Shown piece by piece: positions 18,873 to 28,359 of a DNA stretch of 37,825 nt. Source of the DNA: Rickettsiaceae bacterium (lineage in GTDB: Bacteria; Pseudomonadota; Alphaproteobacteria; Rickettsiales; UBA6187); the NCBI GenBank assembly GCA_021323415.1, contig JAJONM010000006.1, forward strand, positions 1 to 37,825, in the 5' to 3' direction. The first letter of the stretch is position 1, and each line of letters begins with the position of its first letter. The translations under genes were made by a program, and so were the position numbers. Below the pieces are notes generated by a model that did not search any database, was not told the DNA's origin, and saw nothing but the letters and a program-made list of their open reading frames with translations.

Positions 18873-20600
18873 ATGAAAGCAAGTTTTAGAATTTATGGGA
18901 ATAAGAATCCATTAATAACCAAGCTTATTGATGAATTAAATTCTCCAAATGGCTACCACTTTGACACTATAGCCAACACAGCTCAAAGTAAATTGCGCAG
19001 CAGCATAATGCAGGCTCATGGCCACCAGGAAACCGACGCAAATTTTAATACTCACAAAGAATATCACAAAAAAATAACTGAGGCAAAACCAGAATCACCT
19101 ATTAATGCCCTGTTAGATAAAAAACAAAGCATAGTAATAACTGAAAATGGAAGTGTATTTCCACAATCCCATAATAAAGCAAAAGCAAAACATATAATAA
19201 GCGCAAAAGAAGTTAGGAAACAACAAGATAAGGTACAGATATACTATAATCCTGATGTACTAACAAAAACCGATGTATTAGCGATTCAGAAAACTAAAGG
19301 CTACATTACAGGAATTGGTGACGTACGGTCAGATTTAAGAGAAGTAGCCTCACATACAGTTGTACGTGGAGAGGTTTATCAATATTTTGATAACAAAGGA
19401 GAAGCACTGGAAAACCCGCTAAAAAAAGTCCTCTATTACACCACTTTTCCTTGTTTACGTAGGGGAAACAGCGAATTTAACTTATACACTAAACAAGACG
19501 GCATACTCGATGACACAAAGAAATCCGAATTAGTTAATCTATTTAAAAATATAATATTACTACAAGCAGAAGTCGCAGCAAGGAATAACGAATTTATCGA
19601 TATAGTAACACCGCATGATTACCTAAGCGGATTAAAAGTAGATGAAAAATCCGGTATAAACGAAATAGCAAAAGCCAAAGGATGGTTTGCAGAATCTATA
19701 GTGCTAGCAGCGCAGGAAATAAGTAAAAATCCTATTTATAAAGGTCTTCGCGGATTAATTGTACACGATACAGCCACTGGAATTGAAGATAAAATCATAG
19801 CTGCAGGAACAAGCATAAATTTTCCATTAATAGTAAGCAAAGGCGGAGACGCTTCCGCTATGCAACGCGCCTTGATAAAATTAGGAAATGATAGTATTTC
19901 TTCGGCAGAATGTATTATGGGCATAGCCCTTGGACCAGCCGGAAGCGGCGCGCTATGTAATGGGTCATTCAGTGCAAAAGAAGAAAGTGACACTCGCAAA
20001 TGCTGCTTTTGGGTACAGCTAGTATTCGGTTCGCAGTTTAATCAAAACCTACTTGATATAGCAAAATATCAAACTATTGGAAATAATAAGGCCTTACACA
20101 CTTCCAGTTCTCATGCTGAAAAATTAGAGAAATCATATAGTAAAGCAAAAGCTGAATTAACCTGCAAACATATCAACGGATGTGATTATAAGTTCAAAAT
20201 AACTTTTGCAGATGAAAAACAACTATCTGATTTTGTAGAGAGTATTGGCGGTATAAAAAACACACCTAAAACTAACTTTGATTATACATCGAATAAAAAA
20301 TGCCCAGAGAAAGACCCTTTTGATGAAAGAGTATTACATTTTGTAGGATTTAAAGGCTCAAAAACAAAAGATCAAACTGCAATAGTGCTTGCAGATGATA
20401 AACAACGCTCCCAGTTTATAGACTATTTCGGATTAAAAATAGCTAGAGGATTAGAATTAATTGACGGAAAAATAGTAGAAGTAGACAATGGCAATGTAAG
20501 GCGTAATGCATCAGTAAATTGCCTTTATTTTAACGATGAGTATTTTAAACTCACTCAAGAAGGAAGTAAATTAACTATTGAGAAGAATAGGCATAGATAA
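18873..20600 (+). CDS. Large hypothetical protein, unrecognised family
   Basis: A 575-residue protein I cannot place. It lacks a signal peptide and membrane helices, is rich in Lys, Asn and Ser, and has about ten Cys residues, clustered in part (ESDTRKCCFW, TCKHINGCDYKF). The middle (about 225-380) is best ordered: LLQAEVAARNNEFIDIVTPH, LRGLIVHDTATGIEDKI, INFPLIVSKGGDASAMQRAL and GIALGPAGSGALCNGSF. The last has a glycine loop but not a P-loop. The N-terminus KASFRIYGNKNPLITKLIDEL and the C-terminus have no family resemblance that I can see. It lies between ribA and convergent coq7, so it has no operon partner. Style and length fit a secreted effector, but that is only a guess. Confidence 0.8.
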   Translation: MKASFRIYGNKNPLITKLIDELNSPNGYHFDTIANTAQSKLRSSIMQAHGHQETDANFNTHKEYHKKITEAKPESPINALLDKKQSIVITENGSVFPQSHNKAKAKHIISAKEVRKQQDKVQIYYNPDVLTKTDVLAIQKTKGYITGIGDVRSDLREVASHTVVRGEVYQYFDNKGEALENPLKKVLYYTTFPCLRRGNSEFNLYTKQDGILDDTKKSELVNLFKNIILLQAEVAARNNEFIDIVTPHDYLSGLKVDEKSGINEIAKAKGWFAESIVLAAQEISKNPIYKGLRGLIVHDTATGIEDKIIAAGTSINFPLIVSKGGDASAMQRALIKLGNDSISSAECIMGIALGPAGSGALCNGSFSAKEESDTRKCCFWVQLVFGSQFNQNLLDIAKYQTIGNNKALHTSSSHAEKLEKSYSKAKAELTCKHINGCDYKFKITFADEKQLSDFVESIGGIKNTPKTNFDYTSNKKCPEKDPFDERVLHFVGFKGSKTKDQTAIVLADDKQRSQFIDYFGLKIARGLELIDGKIVEVDNGNVRRNASVNCLYFNDEYFKLTQEGSKLTIEKNRHR

Positions 20601-21158
20601 TTAAACCTTTTTAGATAAAGCAATCGCCATCTTAGTTGCCCCCCTAACTGCAAAACGCAATAAAGGATAGGCTGGTGCATTTTCGGCATTATTCTCAAGC
20701 CCAATATCTCTATGCTCAAGTTCCTCATCACGGAACTTTGCTATTTTATTTTTTAAGTCAGCCTCCCCTTCCCCAAGTTGTAGGAGCTGTTCCTGATAAT
20801 GTTCATCGATAACTTCTTCTACAGCAACCGTGCATGCCATAGCAGCTTTTTCACCCATCATTGCAGTAACCGCCCCCATAGCAAAAGCACCAACATGCCA
20901 AATCGGCATTAATGCCGTGGGGCGCACTTTACGGTTACTTATTTCTTCAGAAAAATATTTAAGGTGCTCTTCTTCTTGTTTTGCCATATGGGCAATTGTT
21001 TTATATACAGGAGATTTTTTAAGTACCGCCATCTGCCCTTCGTATATGCGCTTTGCACCATACTCTCCGGCATGATCAACCCTTATTACCTGCTTTACAA
21101 ATTCATCACTTGTAATATCACCTGGAAGCTTATGTAGTTTTCTTTTTTTGGTAGTCAT
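20601..21158 (-). CDS. coq7: COQ7-type demethoxyubiquinone hydroxylase
   Basis: Diiron hydroxylase for the penultimate ring hydroxylation of ubiquinone. The 185 residues carry the carboxylate-bridged ligand set: RVDHAGEYGAKRIYEGQ, KQEEEHLKYF, VAVEEVIDEHY and FRDEELEHRDIG. It is a short, membrane-associated helical protein, and ATG at 21158 with AGAGAAG in front is preferred to a TTG four codons upstream. It overlaps the end of dsbB by 29 bases, so the two are cotranscribed. COQ9 (14562), its usual partner, is in the same window. The stop is immediately beside the convergent stop of the 575-residue hypothetical gene. Confidence 0.94.
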   Translation of the reverse strand: MTTKKRKLHKLPGDITSDEFVKQVIRVDHAGEYGAKRIYEGQMAVLKKSPVYKTIAHMAKQEEEHLKYFSEEISNRKVRPTALMPIWHVGAFAMGAVTAMMGEKAAMACTVAVEEVIDEHYQEQLLQLGEGEADLKNKIAKFRDEELEHRDIGLENNAENAPAYPLLRFAVRGATKMAIALSKKV

Positions 21159-21642
21159 CGCTTCTCTCAATCAATCTAACATTCCTGTAAGACCTAAATG
21201 CCATTATTAAAGTCATTAGACCAAACGAGCCAGAAATTAAGAAATTCCAGCCTGCCATTGAAATACCTAAAAACACGAATTGCGGCTTATCACACTGTAC
21301 GCTCGGCTTACCCATAAGCTCAGCTGTTAAATCCTCTAAAGTCGATGGAGTATCGCCTTCAACCTCACATCCATCACTTTGAATTTTACCACTTTCCACT
21401 CCAACATGGTAAAATGCGATACCAGCACTGGTTAAGATCAGTAGGCTGCACAATACTACAAAAACAAAACGAAACCTGTTTTTTATAAACAAGGATATAA
21501 AGCTAAATAGCAAAGCCGCAAAGAAAGGTAAGCGCTGGTACATGCATAATATACACGGCAGTAATCCAAATGCATATTGTGAGGTGTATGCAAATGCTAA
21601 CGCCCCCAAACTATATAGAAAGATAAATAGTGATATACTCAT
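21130..21642 (-). CDS. dsbB: DsbB-family disulfide oxidoreductase
   Basis: Inner-membrane protein that reoxidises DsbA and passes electrons to quinone. The 170 residues from ATG 21642 (AAGGA 5 bases before; a TTG 12 codons upstream is rejected) show four membrane segments, the first redox pair in LLPCILCMYQRLP, and a second periplasmic pair in SDGCEVEG and SVQCDKP. It depends on the quinone pool, which fits cotranscription with coq7. No DsbA is in the window. The weak point is only the exact start. Confidence 0.88.
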   Translation of the reverse strand: MSISLFIFLYSLGALAFAYTSQYAFGLLPCILCMYQRLPFFAALLFSFISLFIKNRFRFVFVVLCSLLILTSAGIAFYHVGVESGKIQSDGCEVEGDTPSTLEDLTAELMGKPSVQCDKPQFVFLGISMAGWNFLISGSFGLMTLIMAFRSYRNVRLIERSDDYQKKKTT

Positions 21643-21738
21643 AAAAATCCTTATAACATATAAAACAAGCTGGCACAAACGTAAGTAATGATAATTTTCT
21701 GCTATACATACTATTCATACCTTATAAATATGAATTAC

Positions 21739-21767
21739 TTGAAATTTTAACGTATTTGTACTAAAAT
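21739..21767 (+). promoter_or_regulatory. Promoter of the cysteine-rich Rrf2 gene
   Basis: TTGAAA (21739-21744), a 17-base spacer, then TAAAAT (21762-21767). Transcription would start near 21774, giving a leader of about 25 bases. Confidence 0.6.
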
Positions 21768-21799
21768 AGCATTATAGTTACTTAAATCCAGGTGTGAAT

Positions 21800-22240
21800 A
21801 TGTTATCCATGAAAGCAAAATATGCTATCAAAGCACTAATGATTTTGGCTTCAGCTCCAGAAAAACGTTTTCAGACAAGGGTTTTGGCGGAAGAATCAAG
21901 CATTCCGTTAAAATTTCTAGAAGCCATAATGGTAGAATTAAAATCACACGGTTTTATTGATAGTAAACGTGGCGCAACTGGCGGACATACTTTGTCAAAA
22001 GCTCCAGATCAAATTAGCATTGGTGATATCATGCGCGTAATTGATGGCCCACTTGCACCAGTTCGTTGTGCCAGCCTTAGCTCATACCGCAAATGTGATG
22101 ACTGCGCAGATGAATCCCTCTGCGCTATACGCCACACCATGCTAGATGTTCGGAAAGCCATGTCAAATGTCTTAGATAAGCGTACACTTAAAGATTTAGT
22201 TTCTTTGCCTGAAGGGCTAGCAAGCAATTATGTAGTTTAA
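21800..22240 (+). CDS. Rrf2-family regulator with a four-cysteine motif
   Basis: A 146-residue Rrf2 protein. The winged helix (1-65) has VLAEESSIPLKFLEAIMVEL and the wing RGATGGHTLSK. After DGPLAPV come four cysteines spaced C-x8-C-x2-C-x5-C (CASLSSYRKCDDCADESLC), which suggests an Fe-S cluster or a redox switch and differs from the three-Cys IscR pattern. ATG at 21800 is preferred to GTG at 21794 because AGGTG lies 5 bases before it. It is convergent with trkH, at the end of the sulfate operon; the two stops overlap by 4 bases. Control of that operon is possible but not shown. Confidence 0.85.
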   Translation: MLSMKAKYAIKALMILASAPEKRFQTRVLAEESSIPLKFLEAIMVELKSHGFIDSKRGATGGHTLSKAPDQISIGDIMRVIDGPLAPVRCASLSSYRKCDDCADESLCAIRHTMLDVRKAMSNVLDKRTLKDLVSLPEGLASNYVV

Positions 22241-23682
22241 CTTCTCCAATACCCCTTAGATAATATCGCTAAAATAGTCACTACTTCCAAACGCCCGGCT
22301 AGCATAGCAAAAATCAGTAGCCATTTAGCCATATCAGTCAGCGTACTGTAATTACCAACCGGCCCGATAATAGGGCCAAGGCCAGGACCAACAGCTGACA
22401 TCGCTGAGGCTGTACCGCTTAAACTAGTAATCATATCAAGCCCTGTGGAGGCAAGACCAACCGCAATGATTGCAAACACAAATACATAAACTAAAAAAAA
22501 TAATGCTACCGATTTTGCAATACTATCAGTTAATTGTTTACCTCCGATATGCTCAGTAAACATACCATGTGGCAGCAATAAACGTTTAAACTGCAAAGAT
22601 ATCATTTTTATCATCACCTGCAGACGAAATATTTTTATTCCTCCACTAGTAGATCCTGTACATCCCCCAACCACTGTCACAAAATAAATTACCATAACAG
22701 CAAAAGCCCCCCACAGACTGTAGTCAGTTGAGCTATAGCCCGTAGTTGTAGCTACCGATATTAAGTTAAATGCGGTTAAGCGCAATGTATCCTCAAATGA
22801 ATTAGTTGATGTATTATAAGTATAGACAGTAACTACTGCTATTATAAGGGTAACCATTACCACAAAAAATCTTGCCTGTTCAAGTAAAGCACGATTAGCA
22901 GAATGCCCTATCAATAAAGTATAATAAAGTAACATCGGAAGTGCGCCAATAATCATAAAGATTATACCAATCCACTCAAGTGCCGGCTTTGCAAAATATA
23001 TGAAACCCATATCATGAGTAGAGAAGCCAGCGGTAGCTACAGTCGTCATTGAATGTGCAACTGCATCAAAAACATTCATACCACCAAAGTAATAAGCAAA
23101 CGCACATAAAATTACCAATGAAGAATAAATAACCGTTGTAAGAATCGCAATATGATGAGTTTTTGGTAAAATTTTTTCAGTACGATCAGAAGATTCAGTC
23201 TGGAACAACTGCATTCCACCAACTCGTAAAAACGGGAGCATTCCCATTGTTAAAACAACAATACCAATTCCTCCAAGAAAACAAGTAACTGAACGCCATA
23301 AAAGTATTCCCATTGGGGCATTATCAAGACCGACATAAACTGTTGCACCAGTTGTAGACATTCCTGAAACAGATTCGAAGATAGCATTGGTTAAATTTAG
23401 ATTGTATGCGCCTCCAGTAAAATAAAATGGCAGCGCACCGAATAACGGCAGGCTTACCCACAAGGTTGTTGTAAGCAGATAACCTTCCTTAATATTTAAC
23501 TTATACTCGTTTTGCTGATTAGTTAGCGCAAGCCCACCACCAATAAAAGTGCATATAAAAGATGAAAGTATAAAAGGCTTCCAGTGTTCGGTATTTTGGT
23601 ATATCTCAAGTAAAGCAGAGGGTAGCATAAACAACGCCAACCCTATCAGGCAAATACCGTGTGTATAAAAGACTGTACGCAT
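22237..23682 (-). CDS. trkH: TrkH-family potassium uptake protein
   Basis: Membrane pore subunit of the Trk potassium (or Na/K) uptake system, usually with the cytoplasmic NAD-binding TrkA, which is not in this window. The 481 residues contain four pore-loop repeats of the KcsA-like type, for example SMTTVATAGFSTHDMGF, SVATTTGYSSTDYSLWG and GCTGSTSGGIKIFRLQVM. AGGTAA lies 5 bases before the ATG. It follows cysA by 22 bases on the same strand, so it is probably cotranscribed with the sulfate transporter, an unusual pairing. Confidence 0.92.
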   Translation of the reverse strand: MRTVFYTHGICLIGLALFMLPSALLEIYQNTEHWKPFILSSFICTFIGGGLALTNQQNEYKLNIKEGYLLTTTLWVSLPLFGALPFYFTGGAYNLNLTNAIFESVSGMSTTGATVYVGLDNAPMGILLWRSVTCFLGGIGIVVLTMGMLPFLRVGGMQLFQTESSDRTEKILPKTHHIAILTTVIYSSLVILCAFAYYFGGMNVFDAVAHSMTTVATAGFSTHDMGFIYFAKPALEWIGIIFMIIGALPMLLYYTLLIGHSANRALLEQARFFVVMVTLIIAVVTVYTYNTSTNSFEDTLRLTAFNLISVATTTGYSSTDYSLWGAFAVMVIYFVTVVGGCTGSTSGGIKIFRLQVMIKMISLQFKRLLLPHGMFTEHIGGKQLTDSIAKSVALFFLVYVFVFAIIAVGLASTGLDMITSLSGTASAMSAVGPGLGPIIGPVGNYSTLTDMAKWLLIFAMLAGRLEVVTILAILSKGYWRS

Positions 23683-23704
23683 TAGTTACCTGTGATATAG
23701 CTTA

Positions 23705-24886
23705 TCACTCAAATACCTTAAATTTCTTCGGCCTTACCAAAACTTCCCTGTCACGTTTCAACTTTAATTGCTCAACCACTTCCGCTGATACCTCAGCTTG
23801 GAGTAGATTACCATTACGTCTTTCCAGTTCAAGTTTCACTAATGGACCAGCTGGATTTATATGAGTAATTTTAGCAGTGATATACTCTTCACCATTTGCT
23901 TCAGTGGCAATAATCATTTCGTGGGGACGCACATAAAGTGTAACCTCACGCCCTTCCCCACGGATAGATTTTACCTTACGTTTCGGCACTTCAGGTATAT
24001 CTATATTAGAAGAAGGTAAAACATTGCTTAGCAATTGTGACGCTACCGGATGGCGGTTTAACCAACTATTATCAGGCTGTTTACTAGGTGGAGGGGGATC
24101 CATTTTTACAATATCATACTCGGTAAGATGCACATTGCCATCTTTATCCTTCCAACCTTCAAACACATTGTAGTTACCAAGGAAATCGTATACAAAACCG
24201 TTTTTCGGTTTATTCCATACCTCATCAGGCGTTCCCACCTGTTCAATCCGGCCATTACTCATAACAACTACACGATCAGCAACTTCCATCGCCTCTTCCT
24301 GGTCATGTGTTACAAAAATACTGGTAATATGTATATCTTCATGCAAGCGGCGCATAAAGCGGCGCAGCTCTTTCCTAACCTTAGCATCGAGAGCGCCAAA
24401 TGGCTCATCCAATAACAACACTTTTGGTTCTACCGCCAATGCACGTGCCAGTGCAACACGCTGTCTCTGCCCACCAGATAACTGTGACGGGTACCTGCCA
24501 TGTAAACCATCTAGGTGCACAAGCCTCAATAATTCCAACACCTTACGGCGTATCTCTACATCAGTAGGCCTGTTCTTTTTTCTAATCTTTAAACCAAAAG
24601 CGACATTTTCATAAACAGTCATATGCTTAAATAGCGCATAATGCTGAAATACAAAGCCAACATTACGTTCACGCACATTCTTCTCTGCCGCTTCCATACC
24701 ATCTAGCACCACCTCACCTGAATCAGCATTTTCAAGGCCAGCTATAATACGAAGCAATGTAGTTTTGCCAGAACCAGAAGGCCCAAGGAGAGCAACTAAT
24801 TCGCCAGGCTTTATTTCAAGTGAAACATCAGAAAGAGCGGTAAAATCGCCAAATTCCTTGTTTATATTCCTGACATGTATCGACAT
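23705..24886 (-). CDS. cysA: Sulfate/thiosulfate ABC transporter ATP-binding protein
   Basis: ATPase subunit of the sulfate importer. The 393 residues have Walker [12 protein letters not shown], the signature [15 protein letters not shown], Walker [13 protein letters not shown], the switch His in [17 protein letters not shown], and a TOBE-like C-terminus. It is about 30-40 residues longer than common CysA through a proline-rich insert (about 265-310, [14 protein letters not shown]). AGGAG lies 6 bases before the ATG. The neighbours CysW, CysT and Sbp make sulfate the most likely substrate; thiosulfate is also possible. Confidence 0.94.
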   Translation of the reverse strand: MSIHVRNINKEFGDFTALSDVSLEIKPGELVALLGPSGSGKTTLLRIIAGLENADSGEVVLDGMEAAEKNVRERNVGFVFQHYALFKHMTVYENVAFGLKIRKKNRPTDVEIRRKVLELLRLVHLDGLHGRYPSQLSGGQRQRVALARALAVEPKVLLLDEPFGALDAKVRKELRRFMRRLHEDIHITSIFVTHDQEEAMEVADRVVVMSNGRIEQVGTPDEVWNKPKNGFVYDFLGNYNVFEGWKDKDGNVHLTEYDIVKMDPPPPSKQPDNSWLNRHPVASQLLSNVLPSSNIDIPEVPKRKVKSIRGEGREVTLYVRPHEMIIATEANGEEYITAKITHINPAGPLVKLELERRNGNLLQAEVSAEVVEQLKLKRDREVLVRPKKFKVFE

Positions 24887-24895
24887 AATTAACTC

Positions 24896-25732
24896 CTAAT
24901 GTATCTTGTTGCCACTGAAACGCAGTTCAATTATTACCTTCATTATCAAGGTTACGAACGCCAGTAACGTCAAAATTGATGCAGTTGCAAAAGCAGCAGT
25001 AAAGCTATACTCGTTATATAAAACCTCTACGTGAAGAGGTATGGTGTTGGTCATGCCCCTTATATGGCCAGATACTACTGATACAGCTCCAAACTCCCCC
25101 ATCGCGCGCGCATTGCAAAGAAGAACGCCATATAGTAACCCCCACTTTATATTAGGTAAAGTTACTCGCATGAACGTCTGGAAACCACTGGCACCAAGTA
25201 ATATTGCAGCCTCCTCCTCTTCAGATCCTTGCTCTTGCATAAGCGGAATCAGCTCTCGAGCCACAAAAGGGAAAGTTACAAATATCGTAGCTAGCACAAT
25301 TCCAGGTACAGCAAAAACAACCTGTATGTCATTTGCTAGAAACCACGCGCCAAGCGCACCATTTGCACCAAACATTAATATGTAAATCAACCCAGAAATA
25401 ACAGGAGAAACTGAAAAAGGCAGGTCAATTAGTGTAATAAGCAGATGCTTACCATAAAACTCAAACTTCGCAATACACCAACTAGCTGCGATACCAAAGA
25501 CAATGTTAAGTGGCACAGCAATAGCGGCCACTACTAATGTTAATTTTACTGCAGAAATTGCATCAGGGTTGCTGATTGCGTTAATATATCCTTCCAGTCC
25601 CTGGGCAAAGGCCTCGTGGAATACAACATATATAGGCAAAATTACCAATAGCGCCAAAAAAGCCAGCGCAACAGTAATTAAAAGCACACGCACCCAGCAT
25701 GGATCAGTAGTAGCAGAGCGTACGTTATTCAA
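24896..25732 (-). CDS. cysW: Sulfate ABC transporter permease CysW
   Basis: One of the two inner-membrane permeases of the sulfate importer: 278 residues and six predicted helices, with the EAA loop [20 protein letters not shown] that contacts CysA. The reading starts at TTG (25732), with GGAGG 5 bases in front, immediately after the cysT stop (TAGTTG). No ATG lies near. It is followed nine bases later by cysA. Confidence 0.9.
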   Translation of the reverse strand: MNNVRSATTDPCWVRVLLITVALAFLALLVILPIYVVFHEAFAQGLEGYINAISNPDAISAVKLTLVVAAIAVPLNIVFGIAASWCIAKFEFYGKHLLITLIDLPFSVSPVISGLIYILMFGANGALGAWFLANDIQVVFAVPGIVLATIFVTFPFVARELIPLMQEQGSEEEEAAILLGASGFQTFMRVTLPNIKWGLLYGVLLCNARAMGEFGAVSVVSGHIRGMTNTIPLHVEVLYNEYSFTAAFATASILTLLAFVTLIMKVIIELRFSGNKIH

Positions 25733-26566
25733 CTAATCCTCCATTTTCTGACGGTTCCACTTCTGCAAACCGTTTATCACAAATAGCATAATAAATGAAG
25801 CAACTAGCATTACTAGCGCAATTGCAGTAGCACCAGCATAATCATATTGTTCAAGCTTTATAATAATTGCAAGAGGTACGATTTCAGATACAAATGGCAT
25901 ATTACCTGCAATAAAAATAACTGAGCCATATTCACCCAGTGCACGAGCAAACGCCATAGCAAAACCAGTAAGAAGTGAAGGCATTATTTGTGGTAATATA
26001 ATCTTATGGAATGTCTGCCAACGAGTCGCACCAAGGCTGGCAGCCGCTTCTTCATAGCCAGCATCAAAATCTTCTAGCACAGGCTCAACTGTTCGTACTA
26101 CAAACGGCAACCCAATAAATACCAATGCTACACCAATACCAAGTGGTGTGTACGCTACCTTAATACCAAAATCTGCCAGAACCCCCCCTACCCAGCCATT
26201 TTCCGCATAAAGAGATGCAAGGGCGATACCTGATACTGCAGTGGGTACAGCAAATGGCAAATCTACTATTGCATCAATAACTTTTTTTCCAAAGAATTTA
26301 TAACGCACCAGCACCCATGCTATTATAAGACCAAAAAATGCATTTATAAGAGCCGCAACAAATGAAATACCAAAACTTATTTTATATGCATGCATTATGC
26401 GAGGGTCAGTAATAGTAGCCCAAAAACCATCAAGGGTAAGCTCAGCAGTTTTTATAAACAAACCAGAAAGAGGTATTAAAACTATCAGGCTAAGGTAAAA
26501 CACCGTAAACCCGAGTGTAATTCCAAAGCCTGGAATCACACTATGCCTCTTTAATAATAGTCCCAT
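25733..26566 (-). CDS. cysT: Sulfate ABC transporter permease CysT
   Basis: Second permease of the sulfate importer, 277 residues. It has a short basic N-terminus, then hydrophobic helices, LTLDGFWATITDPRIMHAYK of the periplasmic loop typical for CysT, and the EAA loop EEAAASLGATRWQTFHKI. It abuts cysW without a gap. The first gene of the transporter block, it lies 26 bases after the hypothetical 208-residue gene. Confidence 0.92.
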   Translation of the reverse strand: MGLLLKRHSVIPGFGITLGFTVFYLSLIVLIPLSGLFIKTAELTLDGFWATITDPRIMHAYKISFGISFVAALINAFFGLIIAWVLVRYKFFGKKVIDAIVDLPFAVPTAVSGIALASLYAENGWVGGVLADFGIKVAYTPLGIGVALVFIGLPFVVRTVEPVLEDFDAGYEEAAASLGATRWQTFHKIILPQIMPSLLTGFAMAFARALGEYGSVIFIAGNMPFVSEIVPLAIIIKLEQYDYAGATAIALVMLVASFIMLFVINGLQKWNRQKMED

Positions 26567-26592
26567 TAATACCTTCTTCTGTTTTCAGTTCG

Positions 26593-27219
26593 TTAGTATA
26601 TGGCTAAGTCCAAATTTCCGCGATTACTTATGCCATGGAAAGCAGGTATTCGTAAAGCATCTTCTTTGTTTTTATCTAAATCTAACCGTTTTTTATCAGG
26701 TCGAATCGCCGCCACTCTTGCAGCAATATCGGCACCCAGCTCTGGATCCTCTTTTATCAACTCTACAAGCGCCTCTCTAGTCTTCTTTTTCTCATCTTCT
26801 TTTACCTTTTCTGGCTGTTTTTCAGGATTATTAGCTTTATCCTGTAATTCTTTCTCATATAGCGCAATTACAGACTTTGCAGCACCTTCTAAACGTTTTT
26901 CACGGCTCATTTTTACTGTACCTATAGAAAGGATTGCCTGTATCGCAGGGGCAGCAAACAAAGCCAAGCCAATAGGTGACGCAGTTATAGCACAAATAGC
27001 AATCGCACCAATAACCGTCCCAATAAATGTGATCGCAGCACGTTTTTTCCTTTCTTTACCGATACTTGAATCTGTCATCGTCTGGCAGCGTAACTGCTCG
27101 ACTTCCATCTTCTTTTGTAAGTCTTCCGGCACGTATCCGTGCCTCTCTCTAAATCGCTGTAATTCTTTTACTATAGTCGGCTTAAGCGGCTTATCAATAT
27201 AATGATTTGGACTAACCAT
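26593..27219 (-). CDS. Hypothetical two-helix membrane protein in the sulfate operon
   Basis: A 208-residue protein I do not recognise. GGGAGGG lies 4 bases before the ATG. A basic N-terminal half (residues 1-62) leads to a hydrophobic hairpin at about 63-97 (AAITFIGTVIGAIAICAIT, then ASPIGLALFAAPAIQAILSI), followed by a long, Lys/Glu-rich predicted coiled coil (about 105-175). The C-terminal tail is charged and ends in RGNLDLAIY. It sits between sbp and cysT, an unusual place, behind a strong terminator hairpin. It may be an accessory of the importer, but nothing in the sequence shows this. Confidence 0.7.
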   Translation of the reverse strand: MVSPNHYIDKPLKPTIVKELQRFRERHGYVPEDLQKKMEVEQLRCQTMTDSSIGKERKKRAAITFIGTVIGAIAICAITASPIGLALFAAPAIQAILSIGTVKMSREKRLEGAAKSVIALYEKELQDKANNPEKQPEKVKEDEKKKTREALVELIKEDPELGADIAARVAAIRPDKKRLDLDKNKEDALRIPAFHGISNRGNLDLAIY

Positions 27220-27233
27220 AATCCCTCCCCTGT

Positions 27234-27267
27234 AAAATAGGAAGGGATACGTTTCCCTTCCTATTTT
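27234..27267 (-). terminator. Strong hairpin between sbp and the downstream transporter genes
   Basis: A perfect 14-bp stem, AAAATAGGAAGGGA (27234-27247) with TCCCTTCCTATTTT (27254-27267), around a 6-base loop. It lies 41 bases after the sbp stop and 14 bases before the next gene, so it can lower expression of the permease genes relative to sbp. Confidence 0.8.
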
Positions 27268-27308
27268 TTAATATTGAACTATGTTTTGCCTAAACATTTT
27301 AGTTTTAG

Positions 27309-28343
27309 TTACTTCTTATAAATCTGATCGAAAGTTCCGCCATCATTAAAATGAACTTTTTGAGCTTTTTGCCAGCCACCAAAATCCTTATCGATAGTCA
27401 ACAACTCAACTTTCGGAAATTTGTCAGCAAATTTTTTAGCAACTTCTTCATCAGCCGGACGATAATGGTTTTCAGCTATAATTGTTTGACCTTCTTTAGT
27501 GTAAAGGAAGTCTAAATAAGCCTTTGCAACTTCTTCAGTGCCACGTTTCTTAGCATTGGTATCAACCACAGTTACCGGAGGCTCAGCCAAAATGCTAAGC
27601 GAAGGAACAACAATCTCAAACTTGTCTTTACCAAGCTCATTAATTGCTAAGAAAGCCTCATTTTCCCATGCTAAAAGTACATCACCTATATTACGTTGTA
27701 CGAAAGTAGTAGTAGACCCACGCGCACCAGTATCTAATATAGGAACATTCTTAAATAACTTAGCAACAAACTCCTTAGTTTTTGCTTCATCATTACCAAA
27801 CTTTTTATCAGCAAATGCCCATACAGCTAAATAATTCCAGCGCGCACCACCTGATGTTTTAGGATTTGGAGTAATAACACTTACGCCATCTTTTACTAGA
27901 TCATCCCAGTCTTTAATTTGCTTTGGATTACCTTTACGCACTAAAAACACGATAGTTGATGTATAAGGCGAACTATTATGAGATAATTTGCTTTGCCAAT
28001 TCGCTGGAATTTTTCCAGTTTTTTCAGCAACCGCATCAATATCATAAGATAGTGCCAGAGTTACTACATCAGCTTGCAAACCATCAATTACTGAACGGGC
28101 CTGCTTACCAGAACCGCCATGCGATTGATTGATAACTACTTCATCACCAGTTTTCTCTTTCCATTGCTTTGCAAATGCAGGATTAATCTTTGCATATAAC
28201 TCACGCGTCGGATCATATGATACGTTTAGTAATTCAATCTTTTTACCAGCTTTTTCAGCTGCGCTTGCATGTAAAGAACCCACTGAAAGTGCGGCAACAA
28301 TTACCGCACCAGTCAATAGCTTTGTTATTAATTTATTATTCAT
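27309..28343 (-). CDS. sbp: Periplasmic sulfate-binding protein
   Basis: A 344-residue substrate-binding protein. The signal peptide is about 28 residues, with cleavage at HASAA. Signature stretches are [40 protein letters not shown] and [13 protein letters not shown], which hold the sulfate-binding residues, and the C-terminal [21 protein letters not shown] lies before the ATG. It is 16 bases after the porin stop. Confidence 0.95.
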   Translation of the reverse strand: MNNKLITKLLTGAVIVAALSVGSLHASAAEKAGKKIELLNVSYDPTRELYAKINPAFAKQWKEKTGDEVVINQSHGGSGKQARSVIDGLQADVVTLALSYDIDAVAEKTGKIPANWQSKLSHNSSPYTSTIVFLVRKGNPKQIKDWDDLVKDGVSVITPNPKTSGGARWNYLAVWAFADKKFGNDEAKTKEFVAKLFKNVPILDTGARGSTTTFVQRNIGDVLLAWENEAFLAINELGKDKFEIVVPSLSILAEPPVTVVDTNAKKRGTEEVAKAYLDFLYTKEGQTIIAENHYRPADEEVAKKFADKFPKVELLTIDKDFGGWQKAQKVHFNDGGTFDQIYKK

Positions 28344-28359
28344 GTAATCTCTCCTCTAA

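Noticed and set aside
26600..27202. Plus-strand open frame of 200 codons
   Set aside because: It lies almost exactly opposite the 208-residue hypothetical gene, which has a strong ribosome site and fits the operon; the antisense frame has neither.
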